DNA of 64,000 bases, from contig QANZ01033114.1 of the NCBI GenBank assembly GCA_003254925.1, positions 25,146-89,145 of the forward strand, written 5' to 3'. This document shows, piece by piece, positions 46,558 through 58,400 of the stretch (its first letter is position 1; each line of letters opens with the position of its first letter). The notes beneath the pieces were generated by a model. The model was given only the letters and a program-made list of their open reading frames with translations. It made no database searches and was not told the DNA's origin. The DNA is from Chamaecrista fasciculata (taxonomy: Eukaryota; Streptophyta; Magnoliopsida; Fabales; Fabaceae). Position numbers and translations under genes: made by a program.

Positions 46558-48006
46558 CAATATATTTGGGGTCAATCCCTACCAGCAAACTATCCTACTC
46601 TCAATTAGTTTGAAAACTCAGACTAGCAAGAAACATCAGCTAAGAAAATGAGTGCAAAGATTCACACGTTACAAGACAGAAGACAATTATTGTATGAAGC
46701 AAAAATTCACTTCCTCAAAAATGACCAATAGACATGTGCCCACACAAAGGTCAATTTGAAACACGAGTCAAACAAAAAAAGACATGAATTTAAATGTGAA
46801 TACAAAATTTGTTACATAATATAATTAAGATTTAAGAAAGAAATCCATCCTGTCTAAAATTTCTCGCAAATCACTTCTTCCAAACTTTCAATATAAAAAT
46901 ATTTTATAAAGGAATCCAACCATTTATTAAGTTCTCATTTCAGAGGCACAAACACAAATGTTGACTGAAAGCTATACTTAATTATTAAAAAGAAAACAAT
47001 AAACATGAAGGTAATGAAAAAATTTAAAATGAATGGAAAATACTAATAAAACAAGATGGAAAAATACACAACTCAAGTGTAGTTAAATGCTACTGCTCAA
47101 CCTTCGATGATGGAATGTTGATGAAGTTAAGGATTTTTAAAAAAAGCAATACATGAAAAAAGAAAGTCAAATTTCAATAATATTAACCATGACCAACATA
47201 ATTGATGCAACAAGTCGTGAAAAAGAGCAAAATGTTTTATTGACCGTCTCGTCTCTATCCAATGAATAGACAAGTCCAGTTCTTAAAATAAACTCAATAT
47301 ATTTGGGATCAATCCCCCAGCCAACTACCCTACTCTCAATTAGTTGGATAAACTCAGACTAGCAAGAAACATCAGAAAAAAAAAAGAACACAAAGATTAA
47401 CACATTACAGGACAGAAGAAGACAATTGTTGTACAAAGCAAAAAATCACTTCCTCAAAAAGGACCAATAGGTGTCTACACAAATGCCAAATTGAAACATG
47501 AGCTGATGAGCCAAACATAAAAAGATATGAATTCAAATGTGAATACAAAATTTGAAAATTCGTTAAATAACAGACATAGTTAAGATTTTAGAAAGAAATC
47601 CATCCTGTCTCAGATTGTTCTCAAATCACTTCTTCCAAACTTTCAATATAAAAACATTTTATAAAAGAATTAAAACATTTATACTGACAAACATGTTGAC
47701 TGAAAGTTTTACATAATTATTAAAAATAAAACAACATAAAGGCAATGAAAGAATTAAAAATGAATGGAAAATACCAATAAAACAAGATTGGGAAATACCC
47801 AACTCAAAGTATAGTTCAATGCTACTGCTCATCCTTCGGTGATGGAATTTTGATGGATTCAGAATATAAATAAGTAATACATACAAAAGAAACTCAAATT
47901 TCAATACTATTAACCATGACCAAGGTAACTGATGCAACAAGACGTGAAAAGGAGCAAAAGGTTTTATTGACCATATCATCTCTATCCAATGAATAAACAA
48001 GACCAG
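46558..48006. repeat. ~740-bp tandem direct duplication (two copies, partial third)
   Basis: 46558-47284 and 47297-48006 share long stretches in the same order: caatatatttgggg, actctcaattagtt, gaaatccatcctgtct, aatgctactgctca and ctatccaatgaata. A weaker partial copy lies at about 46200-46420. No coding frame spans the copies. It lies directly downstream (3' side) of the minus-strand cystatin-like gene. Confidence 0.75.
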
Positions 48007-48273
48007 TTCAAATCTGAGTCAAAGTTTGTACCTAACCAATTGATAAGGCTCCTAGAAGTAACTTATTCAATTGATAAACTAGTAGATAAAGGACAATCAA
48101 AATAGTACTAGATCACTAGCAATGAAGAATTATATATTATGTATATATTATTTATTAGGAGTTAGTATGCAGGTCAGCAAGTGATGTTGTCAACAAAGAT
48201 AAGGCCATCGTGCTCATAAGAACGTTATAAAGTGATTGAGGGTATACAAGTAAAGTGGCTAACCATGGCATCC

Positions 48274-49023
48274 TCATTGAGTAGGTTTAATTCTACAAAG
48301 AATAACCTCATATTTTAGTTCTACGGTCCTCCACACTTGGGCTTGAAAGATTACAGAGCTTTGGTCCGAAGGATCTGTTGCTTGGAAGGTTATGAAATAC
48401 ATAGCAACAGCAGCGCCCCTTACATTAGCCTTGACAAGATCATCATATTTATAGTTTGTATTCTACATAAACAAAATTGAAATTATTACTACCAAAAGGC
48501 AAACAAACAAGGTTGAAGTTCAAACAAAAACAAAAATCAGACACAACAATTGTACCTCTCTTTCGTTATAAAATTTGATTGCCTCTTCTGAGCAGTCTTG
48601 TAGTATTTTGCGAATTCTAACGGGGATAGGGGGGGTAATAGGAACATGTCCACCACATATCCTAGGGCCCAGAAGAGTAGGTCTCGGTAGCGGATCAACA
48701 TCAAAGCCCTGTAAATTTCAAATTGGAGCAAACCCTAAGTGACGTCCAAATATGAAAACCAAGTTAATATAAAAATGTAATTCAATTCCATAAACATTTG
48801 TATGTATGTATACATCACTCTCTCTGAGCTGCTTATAGTATCTAGTCATTGCTACTTTGTCTATTTCTACTTCAGTGGGATAATATTCCACAGGCATGTT
48901 CTCCAAATTTTGCTCCTCTTGTTTGGAGGAAGAGTCTCCATCTGCAGAGAAATCAGGATCGCCGCTTGGATTGCTGTCATCGTGTTCAAACTTTGCCCGC
49001 ATTAGATTTCTGGGGGATTCCAT
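48274..49023 (-). CDS. Plant cystatin-like (cystatin/monellin-fold) family protein, intact
   Basis: Exons 49023-48814, 48708-48556 and 48462-48274, all phase 0 with GT-AG introns, total 552 nt, 183 aa. The N-terminus is acidic and probably disordered (DDSNPSGDPDFSADGDSSS). A conserved block follows (YYKQLRESD, then GFDVDPLPRPTLLGP, EEAIKFYNERENTNY). The C-terminus LVKANVRGAAVAMYFITFQA ... VIFQAQVW ... VILCRIKP looks like the helix and strands of the plant cystatin-like fold. There is no signal peptide and no QxVxG inhibitor loop, so protease inhibition is not shown. I recognise the family from its general pattern only. A 41 kb fragment may be a relative. Confidence 0.7.
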
Positions 49024-49898
49024 CGAAATACAAGAAATCTGGAGGACTGAAACCAGAGACGAAATAAGGCTTTCAGATGGAAATAGGGAGCATTGCAGCG
49101 TGCTTTTATTCTTAAATTATGCGATAGAAGCAAGGTTATTAAAACCGGACGATGATTGAACCAAGCGATGCAGTGGTTCAAGGTTCAATGGTTCGGGTTC
49201 AACCGGAGTCGGACCGTTAATAATTAAATAAATAACTCTGGATAGAAGGGTCAGGATGAGTCGGCGTGCTTTCTCTAAATCCTGGCCGTTTCTCTGATCT
49301 AGCCGCTGCCTTGTTGCCACGTCGGGCTTTTAACCTTGAAATGTAATTTTGAATTTTTGACAATTTTTTTATAAAAAGATCTATTATTTAATCTTTAAAT
49401 TTATACTAAATCAATTAATCAATTTATCAATAATCAAAATACTATTTATATTTGGCCAAAGTCTTATTTTAGTCTTTCAGTTATGCTCAATGTTCAAAAT
49501 TGGTCCCTCAGTTATTTTTCGTTCCATATTAGTCCCTCAATTATTTTTCGTTCCATATTAGTTCCTCAGTTTTCCAAAACTTGGCACAGTTGATCCCTCA
49601 AACGTTTTCTATCCATTTTTTCGTTAAAAAAAAGACAAAATTGATTTTTAACTCTTAAGAGTTTTAATTTTTGTATTAAGGACATTTTTCTCTATAATAG
49701 AACCAAAATGTAAGAAAGAAAAAATAATTGGGGGTATTTATTTATTTCACACAAAAAAAAAACTTCTCTCCCTCTCTCTCTCTCTTCAAATTCATATATT
49801 CGGTAAAGAAAACGAAATTGGGTACTTTTCGAACCGGCCGACGATAACGAGAACAAATGTGCCAACGTAGGATATGACGGAGGCGGAATGAGAATTAT
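49024..49898. other. 5' flank of the cystatin-like gene with repeat fragments
   Basis: 49137-49222 is an 'ACCGG' type repeat. 49495-49600 has tandem copies of tcagttatttttcgttccat. A CT run lies at about 49766-49786. The 5' UTR and promoter of the minus-strand gene should lie in the first few hundred bases; no element was assigned. Confidence 0.4.
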
Positions 49899-49979
49899 TC
49901 ATGGAGAAGCCGGAGGTGGCAGAATGGGAATTATTAATGGAGAAGCACCTCAACAGCGCCACCTCCGGCTTCTCCATGA
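49899..49979. repeat. Perfect 22-bp inverted repeat (hairpin) with 37-base loop
   Basis: 49899-49920 (tcatggagaagccgga and onward) is the exact reverse complement of 49958-49979. The stem is GC-rich in an AT-rich setting. It could be a transposon remnant or, less likely, a small-RNA precursor; I see no further pairing beyond the 22 bp. Confidence 0.7.
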
Positions 49980-50329
49980 GGTTATTGCACCGTGTATATA
50001 ATATAAGTATTACACTTTTAGCTAGTACATTTATTGGATGTGGTTATCTCATTCATAGCCAGATCAGCTTAACCTCAAATTCTTTATGAATAAGCAAAGT
50101 CAGTCAGATGATCCAATCCTCAGGTATGTTTTTATTCTTTGATTCTCACAACCTGTTATCGATTCATTCACAATTACCAATCACCCCTCACATTGAGTTT
50201 CGCGAGAGATCGACCTTTCATTAACATCTATACTATATTATAATATATAGTAATACTTGAAAGGCTAAGGTATTATTAAATTTGATTACCTATTTGGGTT
50301 ATCAAGAGCACTTTACAACTGGTGCCAGT

Positions 50330-50798
50330 TAAATTTTGGCACCATTGTCAGGGATCTCTTTTAGAGTTTTCAAGCATTTGTGAGTCAGATACCTCCCGTG
50401 AATTCTTTACTTTTTATTTTATTTTCATTTTTTATTTATTTCTTCTTTTTTGTTTACTTTTTTAATTTTTTTAATTTTTAATTTAATTTTTTTTCTTTTT
50501 TTATTATTTAATTTTATTTATTTTGTTTTATTTTTTGTAATTTTTTGTTTTTAATTAATTTTAATTTAATTTAATTTAATTTCTTTATTTTTAATTTGTT
50601 TTATTTATTATTATTAGTATTTTTAGTTAGTGTATGCCTAAGAAGTATACGGACTATATAGTTCCATTAGACCAGAAATTAGAAAAGACTCTTAGATCCC
50701 TTAGAAAAGGTAAGAAAAGACTAGATATGACAGAAAACTCGGGTAACAACACTAGGGTATTAAACAAAAACCCTAATTCTAACCTTAAGGAAATTTGA
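50330..50798 (+). mobile_element. Athila-like Ty3/gypsy remnant: primer-binding site and gag start
   Basis: ttttggcaccattgtcaggg at 50334-50353 is a diverged form of the ttggcgccgttgccgggga primer-binding site of Athila/Tat elements, followed by atctcttttagagttttcaa, as in those elements. A frame from the ATG at 50634 (MPKKYTDYIVPLDQK, LRSLRKGKKRL) resembles an Athila gag N-terminus and stops at 50796-50798. The rest is missing, cut by repeats. The left LTR boundary was not found. About 200 bp of T-rich spacer separates the two parts. Confidence 0.5.
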
Positions 50799-51463
50799 GA
50801 AAAACAAGGCCTAGGAAAAAAAGGCCCTGTGGTTTGGCTCATTTTCAGATAGGGTCCTTGTGGTTTAAAAAGTGTCAAATAGGGTCCCTGTGGTTTGCTT
50901 CGTTAACAAAAGAGGTCCGAGAGTCTAAAATTTAACGAAAATTTTGGCTAAAATACCATTTTAAGCCCCTAACTATTAATTTTCTATGCGTTTAATTCCT
51001 TACTAGTATGAGAGGGACTAAACCGTGCTTTCAAAACAATTTTAAGAACTAAAAAGTAACTTTCAACTCACACAGAATTGTTCTTTTCTCCTTCTTTGTT
51101 CTTGATGAGCACATTCTTTAATGGTAATAAAGAAAATGAAAACAAAGACGAAATACTAAAACCCTTATTGAAACAATCAAGGACACATTGTAATAAACCA
51201 AATGCTTCACTATTATATGAACTATGAGTGCTTCCTCGGACACGGAACTCGAATACCCACTACGTACCACCATTCAAGAAACCAAGAATCCATTCACCAA
51301 CAACAACATTCCCCCAATTTCTGAGGCTTAAATCTGCAATTACAAGACCCAGCTCCGTCGGAGATTCCGACTAGGAATCTGCACTCAAGGGTCCAGATGT
51401 AGCTACGCCCATTCCGTCGGCGAACTTAGACAACGGTGAGAAATCGGTGGCGGTGGTGGGGAC

Positions 51464-51775
51464 TCCACCAGAGTATGCAGAATGTTCGCTCAAGGGAGAC
51501 AGTGTTCTTACGGAAACACATGTTGTTTCCCTCACATAAGGCACGAAGGAGCTGAAGTGAATTTCAGAGAGAGGTCAATCGTCGTTGAAGTGATTCCTAC
51601 TACCCAAGGTAAATCTGAATCTGATCGATTGGAATTCAAGAATGTGCTCATCAGTGAGGGTTTCGATGCTGCTCAAGTGAATCGAAAAACGGAGCTCAAA
51701 CGGTTTTGCTCCTCTAGAAAGATTTGTCGCTTTGCTTATGGACAAGCAGGTATATCTAGACATTTTGGTCCCTGA
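51464..51775 (+). pseudogene. Captured CCCH zinc-finger gene fragment
   Basis: Reads RVC-RMFAQGRQ-C-SYGNT-C-CFP-H, an intact C-x8-C-x5-C-x3-H zinc finger typical of plant RNA-binding CCCH proteins. Later CSSRKICRFAYGQAG looks like the tail of a second finger with Tyr in place of the His. No full gene surrounds it; it lies between inverted repeats. An open frame of 97 codons starts at 51482. Expression is unknown. Confidence 0.55.
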
Positions 51776-51814
51776 AATGTAGTTTTTTTTAGTAATGATT
51801 TGTCGTTGCCGCCA

Positions 51815-51970
51815 CGTATTTCCTCAGATCTAGCGGCTCCTTCCACATCTGCAACTCGTGCCTCGAGATCGACAACTTCTGCGCGTTCGAATGGTTCCAG
51901 AATCCAACGAAGGTGTTGTTAGGGTTCAGTAGGAGCCCGCGGAGGACGGCGAGGATGTAATCGGCAGGGA
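51815..51970 (-). pseudogene. Captured fragment, possibly of a 3'-5' exonuclease-like gene
   Basis: The minus strand is open and reads IPADYILAVLRGLLLNPNNT, then FVGFWNHSNAQKLSI and QMWKEPLDLRKYV. The pattern (VGFWNHSDA.KL ... PLDLR) resembles the plant Werner-exonuclease-like family as I recall it. Only about 52 residues remain. The composition is more GC-rich than the surroundings. Assignment is tentative. Confidence 0.35.
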
Positions 51971-52176
51971 TGTATGAAAACTGAAAAGGAAGGTGAATGA
52001 ATGAATCAAGAAAAAAGAAAGAGAGAGATAATTGTGAGTTGAAAATTACTTTTTAGTTCTTAAAATTGTTTTGAAATCACGGTTTAGTCCCTCTCATACT
52101 AGTAAGGAATTAAACGCATAGAAAATTAATAGTTAGGGACTTGGAATGGTATTTTAGCCAAAATTTTCGTTAAAAT

Positions 52177-54053
52177 GGTATTTTACTTTCATGGAGAGCT
52201 GTCACTTTGATTTCCCATATAGAGGATAAGCTCCTTACAACTTTCCTGACGAGTTTCTCCTGCTCAAGACGTTCTCCTAAGGAATCAAGATCATTGATGA
52301 TTTTTCCGAATCTCTCGAACATCTCATCAATCTTCACGGTTTCCTTCATCTGGAAGTTCTCATACTCTTTTATGAGTGAATCAATTCGAGACTTCCTTAG
52401 CTCAGTCTTCATAAGTGAGTTGGAGTTTGTCCCACATTTCTTTAGCAGTTTCACATCTTGATAACTTCTTGAATTCATCTGCACTCACAGCACAATTAAT
52501 ACAGTTAATAGCTTTACTATTGAGTGCATACATGTTGTTGTCATTTTCATCCCATTCTTCAACGGGTTTCTCAACAGTCTTATTGTTCTCCCTTTTAGTA
52601 ATCTCTATGGGACCATTTTTGATAATTCGCCAAATTTTAGGATTGATAAATTCAGTAAAAATCTTCATGCGGTTCTTCCAGTAGGTATAGTCAGTCCCAT
52701 TGAAATAAGGAGATTTGTGCAATGATGATGCTCTAGTATTGTTGTCGTTGTTCTGCATTTTGACAATGATCTTTTCTCAAGGCTGTTACACCAAAAACAA
52801 ATAAATAGAGACACTGGTCTGATACCATTTGTTAGTCAGAATGCACAAGGAAAATATACCAAGAGGGGTGAATTTGAAATTAAAACTTTTTCTAAGTTAA
52901 AAACCAATTTTAAAACAGTTCTTTTAAAAAAGTTCCTCTAATATAAATTCCTTAAGTTGTTTCTTTCTGAACACAGTTCCTTAGCGAAAATAGTTTATCT
53001 AATGAAAACAGATCCTTTAGAAAATAGTTCCTGAAAGAAAACAATTCCTTAACTCGTAAAAGATAAAGTGCGGAATATAAAAAGAGTTAAGAGGAGGAGA
53101 AGAACACAACCAATTTATACTTGTTCAGAATAAGGTACTAATCCCTATTAAAGAACTTTCTCTTAAACCTACGTCCAGTGCCCAAGCACAAAGCAAGGGT
53201 TATATATTATGGGTAAACTAACCAAAATTACAATTTGGAAGACAACCACTCACAGATCACTCTAAGGTTTCACAAGTCTCTTTTTTACAGTTTTCCCAAA
53301 CCACAAGTCCTCACGGGTAACAACAAGGTTCCTAACACAACTCCTCTTACAGTGCAACAACTCACAAACCACCACTAGGGTTTCACAACAACCGAGGAAG
53401 GCAACATATTACCACTAGGAGGTATACGAATGAATAAGAGGTATCAAGATGAATAGAAATGGTTCTCTCACAAAGAGAAGGTTTCACACAAAGTAAATGA
53501 TCACTAAGATCAAACTCCACAAAGGATTTACAAAACTAATGTGATAGAAGACTCTCGGCACTAAGCAGCTTGATATTCAGCAATTCACTAGCTTCATTAG
53601 CTTCAAACATTTGAAATCTTCAGCCTTTTATACTTGAGCAATCCAACAGCTTGATAAGGAATGTTTCAGACTTCAATTCCCAACGGCTAGTAATAATTTG
53701 ATCTTCATTGAAATTCGATTCTCTTGGTCTTCTCATAGTCTTTAACGTTAATCAACATAGTTTAATTTGCAGAGTTTAAAATCTTTCCTTATAGAGTTCC
53801 TGATCTGCAAATAAGGTAATAAATTAGAGATTATTTCCTAATTAGATTTAGCATATGATTTGCATATACAACGGTCAGCTCATGATTTCTCATAGTAGAT
53901 AGCGAATAGTTAATGATAAGATAAGAGATCAGTGCCTGATTTGATATAAATTAGGTGATTAGCGCCTAAACGAAATTTTTCCTAAAACAATTCCTTAATC
54001 AGATATCAGATATTCAATTAAGAATGAGGAATCAACCCAATATGCATGTAACA
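52177..54053 (-). mobile_element. Truncated Ty1/copia retrotransposon: 1.2-kb LTR, primer site, broken gag
   Basis: The LTR spans 54053-52830 on the minus strand (TGTTACATGC ... CTGACTAACA). Just inside it a tggtatcaga primer-binding site lies at 52827-52818. The gag follows from 52758 (MQNNDNNTRASSLHKSPYF, NGTDYTYWKNRMKIF), the usual copia gag start, and shifts frame near 52410 to continue as SRIDSLIKEYENFQM ... VRSLSSIWEIKVTALHESK. It stops at the edge of the Pack-MULE-like element. Pol and the second LTR are absent. Confidence 0.75.
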
Positions 54054-54417
54054 TTTGAATTGATTTAAAGTTGAAGATTATATTAAATTTTTATATTGAT
54101 AAAAGAGTAAGTTTGGGACCAATTTGAGAAATTATAAAAATATGTAAGACTCATCTAAAATAAATAAAATATTTAGGACCAATTTGAAATTACCTCATAT
54201 GGGGAGAGTGAGTGGGGAGAGAGTGGTGACATTTTTTAATTTTTAATTGTTTTTTGCATTTTTTTTAATTTTTAAAGAAGTGGGGAGAGTGAGTGGGGAG
54301 AGAGAGTGATGAATTTTTTTTCTTTTTAAATTTTTTAATTCAATAATTTTTTAATTATCAAAAATTCTCTCTTATATACTTAATTATATCTATATTTATA
54401 TCTATATTTGCAACTCT
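54054..54417. other. AT-rich DNA with duplicated 'gagtggggagaga' segments
   Basis: ggggagagtgagtggggaga occurs at about 54199 and 54282 with T-rich text between. No gene was recognised. Confidence 0.4.
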
Positions 54418-54726
54418 TAACACTTTAGTACCCAAATTTATTTTTCTGTTAAGTTTTGACGGTGAAGTCGCATGTAACCATCACGTGTATAGTAAAAACA
54501 CCCAGATGTCCATTTTCTTTTCATTTTTCACGATTCAAACGATAAAACACTCCAAAGTCCTCCCACTTCGAATCTTAGTGTTTTTCACGATTTTTCAGTT
54601 TTTAGTGAATTGTGAAAAATGAGAGAAAAATAGATATTTAAGTGTTTTTATTATACACGTGATGGTCACATGCGACTTCATCGTCAAAACTTAACAAAAA
54701 AAATAATTTTGAATACCAAAGTGTTA
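54418..54726. mobile_element. MITE with ~115-bp inverted ends, upstream of DGAT1
   Basis: taacactttagtacccaaat at the left pairs with the inverse of the right end (aataccaaagtgtta). The arms also share gttaagttttgacg, gaagtcgcatgt and catcacgtgtata. The flank is AT-rich, and a target duplication was not resolved. The arms hold the G-box-like core cacgtg (catcacgtgtat), so it brings two such motifs to within 1 kb of the DGAT1 start. Confidence 0.7.
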
Positions 54727-55400
54727 ACCGTTACAAAGAATACGATATCATAGTGTTATTTTTTTAAAACACAGAATATCAAAAGTGAAATATATCTATA
54801 AAATAAAGAAACAAGAATGCTATTTATCCTATTTTTTTATTCGGACGGACCAAACTTGATCTGAAAAGGAGCCAGATCTAACGTCACTATTTCATTTTAT
54901 TATAATTATTATTTCAAAACAAAAAATGAAAATGAACGCTCACCGGACGTCCTCACTCACGAAAATGAAGGCAACACTTGTTGGGCATAGAAATCATAAG
55001 ATTAGTTACGTGGCTAACTGTGAAGAAGAAGAAGAAGAAGAAGCATTTTCTTTCTTTCTTTTGCTGTGTAACCAAAGTGGATCCAAAATTCCCAATTTCG
55101 TAGTAATCACTGCCTTTAATGCTTTTGATTCCATTTCCAATTACAATCTCTCTCTCACCTCACGAGTCACCTTAACACAACGCCACCTNCACAAAGCCAC
55201 CTTTCTTTATTTCTTTTCTCCTTCTTCTTCATCACTCCCCAAAAGCCTTTATTCACGATCACGATTAACGAGATTACCTCATTCATCTCTTTCTCTCTCA
55301 TATATATATATATATGTATATGTATTCACGTCTTTTACAATAACAGTGGTAGATATATATATCAAATTCATTCAACGATCGGATTGATTCCTCTTCGCCG
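54727..55400 (+). promoter_or_regulatory. DGAT1 promoter and 5' leader region
   Basis: The start codon at 55401 is preceded by a CT-rich stretch (about 55270-55300) and a TA run at about 55300-55325 that may serve as the TATA box, giving a leader near 70 nt. A GAA repeat is at 55021-55043. The long open frame across 54926-55387 is low-complexity and not a gene. N at 55189. Confidence 0.4.
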
Positions 55401-58400
55401 ATGGCGATTTCACAAACGCCGGAAAGTGCGGGCGACCCTTCCACCACCAATTGGGATCTCATCCGCCGTTCGTACGTTCGCCGGAGGCCGTCCGTCGGAG
55501 GATTGTTCGACGATTCGTCTGTGCAGCCGGAGAGTCCGGTGGATTCCGCCGCCGCCAAGAGCGGTGAGGAGGAAGAGAAGGATCATCGGAAGCTGGACGG
55601 CGACGACGGCGCCGCCGTCAATGCGAATGGAGAACAACAACAACAACAACAACAACAACGAGTGATCGACGCCTCCACGCTGAAATTCATTTACCGTCCT
55701 TCCGTTCCAGCTCATCGGAAAGTCAAGGAAAGCCCTCTTAGCTCCGATAACATCTTCCAACAGGTTGTTGCAGTTAAATTCTCGCTCTACTTTGTTAGTT
55801 AGTTAGAGGACTCAAACTCAATTGATCGTGTTTCGGTAGAGTCAAGCATTTAATTGAGATTTTTTTTTTCTTTTGAGTTTTTGTCTATAATGCCGATTTT
55901 GGAAAGGCCTTGCTCGCTTCTTTTCACTCTGTTAAATTTTTACTCACTGCATTGTGTTGACGAAGCATTCACTTGCATGGTCCTGCTTCGGAAGCATGAT
56001 ATTGTTAACATAATAAGTTTCTACATTAAAGGGGAAAATGCATGTCTAGTAGCAACCTAGTCCTCTCACTTTTTTAGTATAGTACTTGAGATTGAGATTA
56101 CTTCTGTACTAATTAATTATGAGTTGTGCAGAGTCATGCGGGCCTTTTAAATCTCTGTATAGTGGTGCTTGTGGCGGTAAACAGCAGGCTTATCATCGAG
56201 AATTTAATGAAGGTTTTTGGCCCTCCTACCTACTTATTCTTGTTATTAATGGCCATGGGTTCACCTTGTGAGCTTTTTTTTCTTGACAGCCTCAATTTTT
56301 GAAGTTTACTTTTTCTTCTAATTTCTGCATTTGTTTTGCAGTATGGTTGGTTGATTAAGTGTGGCTTTTGGTTTAGTTCAAAATCATTGAGAGATTGGCC
56401 GCTCTTTATGTGCTGGTAATGATTTTGACGAATTCCCTAGATAATGAACATTGCATGAAGGACAAATACTTTGAAAAGGAAGCCATTTAGTGTCCAATGC
56501 AGATATGACACTTGTATTGGAATGGCACAACATTTTGCAGTTGAACACTACATATTTTGCCATATTGTACCGTGTCCCATCTATGTCAATATATATGTTT
56601 CTTGTATAATTAGTCCAGGATCATTTGTTAATGGCAAAAGTACCATATTCATCTCAAATGTTTAAGGTCATTATCAATTTCTTAGGATTAAGGAAAATTG
56701 GTGATGTCATTACAGGTGCACTGTCGACAGTCATTATGCTGAGGTGAAATATACACTAACTGCATCGATATTACCCAACTTAATCTATTAACCCCAGCTC
56801 GTGGTCCATGTCATGTATCAATGTTTGAGTATTAGGGTGATATGATTAGATAGTGTAATATCTATGTAGGATGTGTATAAGCCACCTCAGCATACTGTAG
56901 TGTCTGTCAATTATTGATTGCTGTTAGTATAATTGACAAAAAAAAGTATTTAAGATGCCACTGAGTATTTTGGTAAATGGTATAGGGCAAAACAAGCATT
57001 TGGGATGAAATTGACAGTGCCTCAAATTTTTTGGGACCAAAGTGGTACTTTTGCCCTAATTAAAATGCCATTTGATGTTAAGTATCGATAGTTATGCTGT
57101 CTTTGCAGTCTTTCGCTTGCGATATTTCCTCTTGCTGCCTTTATGGTGGAAAAGTTTGCGCAACAGAAGCAAATGTCCGAACCAGTAAGTCCATAGACAA
57201 GTAAGCTTTTATTATGCTATGTAGGGACCTATGTTGCACTTGCACGGGTACGGGATACGGTTAATTTTAAAAATTATGGGGTACGGGTACGGCAACATTT
57301 ATTTAAATACAAAGTTATAAAATATACATTCATATGATTTTTCCTATAAAAGTATGAATGTTTTATTTATTAATCTAAAGAAAATGAAATTTTAATATAA
57401 CAAAAATAAAATTAGATAAAAATATTATGAAATTTTACAAAAAAATATAAAAATTTATATTTCATAATATTTTAAAGTACCCAAGAGTATTCGTAGAATA
57501 CGGGTATGACACCATTTTTGGAGTACCCATGCTTCATAGGTAGGGACTTCCTACGTAACCACAAGAATTCCTGGTCTGTTGTATAACATAGAATTTTCTT
57601 AATATGGCTAGTTGTGATGTGACTTTTTCAATAATGTTCCATGCTTACATAAGTACATGTTGTGGGATGCTGGCTTGAATGTTGCAGGTTGTCATTTCAT
57701 CTCATATATTCATTACAACGGCTGCAGTCTTGTATCCAGTAATAGTAATCCTCAGGTCTGTATAATTATTTCCTTTGTAGACCTCCGAATTGACTTTGGA
57801 GCTTGAATTTATACTTCTTTTTTAAGGTACTTAGTGGAAGTGAGTTTAGTTTGCCTAAAAGCATTGTTGTTGCAGTATGAAAGAAAGGACATAAAATTCC
57901 TTTGTTAAATTGATATTCAAATTTTGGCTCATATACTATGCTGGGGTAGAATCATCTTGGAAGCTATTGTTGGAAACACACAAGGATAAGTCAACAAGTT
58001 GAAAATGATTGTGTTGCTCCCTTTTCCTTATTTGTGTATATAGGCAGCCTGGCCACTTGAAACAAAATATGAAATCATATCTTCTTAAGATGGGTTTGGT
58101 TGACATCCATATGTCATATAAAGATCCTTAAACAACGATGAGAATCACATAATTGCAAATTCTAGTTTGCATGAACTAAAAAGGCTACCAAACCCGTGGC
58201 TTCATGTGTGCGTTGTGATTTGCAGTGCTAGGGTTATAGTGAGGATATGTAATTGATGAATAAATATTTATGCTGAGTTTAGATACTTGGTTATTTCATT
58301 TATGTGACTGTTGTATAATTGATTATGGTTTTTCCTTGCAGGTGTGATTCTGCCTTTTTATCAGGTGTCACCTTGATGTTATTTGTTTGCATTGTGTGGT

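Larger units (their letters stand above)
50929..52176. mobile_element. Pack-MULE-like element with ~145-bp inverted ends and captured gene fragments
   Basis: The inverted ends 50929-51075 and 52034-52176 share blocks such as cgaaaattttggctaaaata and ctatgcgtttaattccttac. The inner ~960 bp is richer in G/C and contains host-gene-like coding pieces: a CCCH zinc-finger fragment (plus strand) and a second fragment on the minus strand (51815-51970). This layout is that of Pack-MULEs. No transposase. A target duplication was not found, because the left end merges with another repeat family and the right end abuts a broken copia gag. Confidence 0.55.

Noticed and set aside
54926-55387. 153-codon open frame upstream of DGAT1
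   Set aside because: Low complexity (Glu run from a GAA repeat, Ser and Tyr-Ile runs), no family features, and it lies in the promoter and leader of DGAT1.
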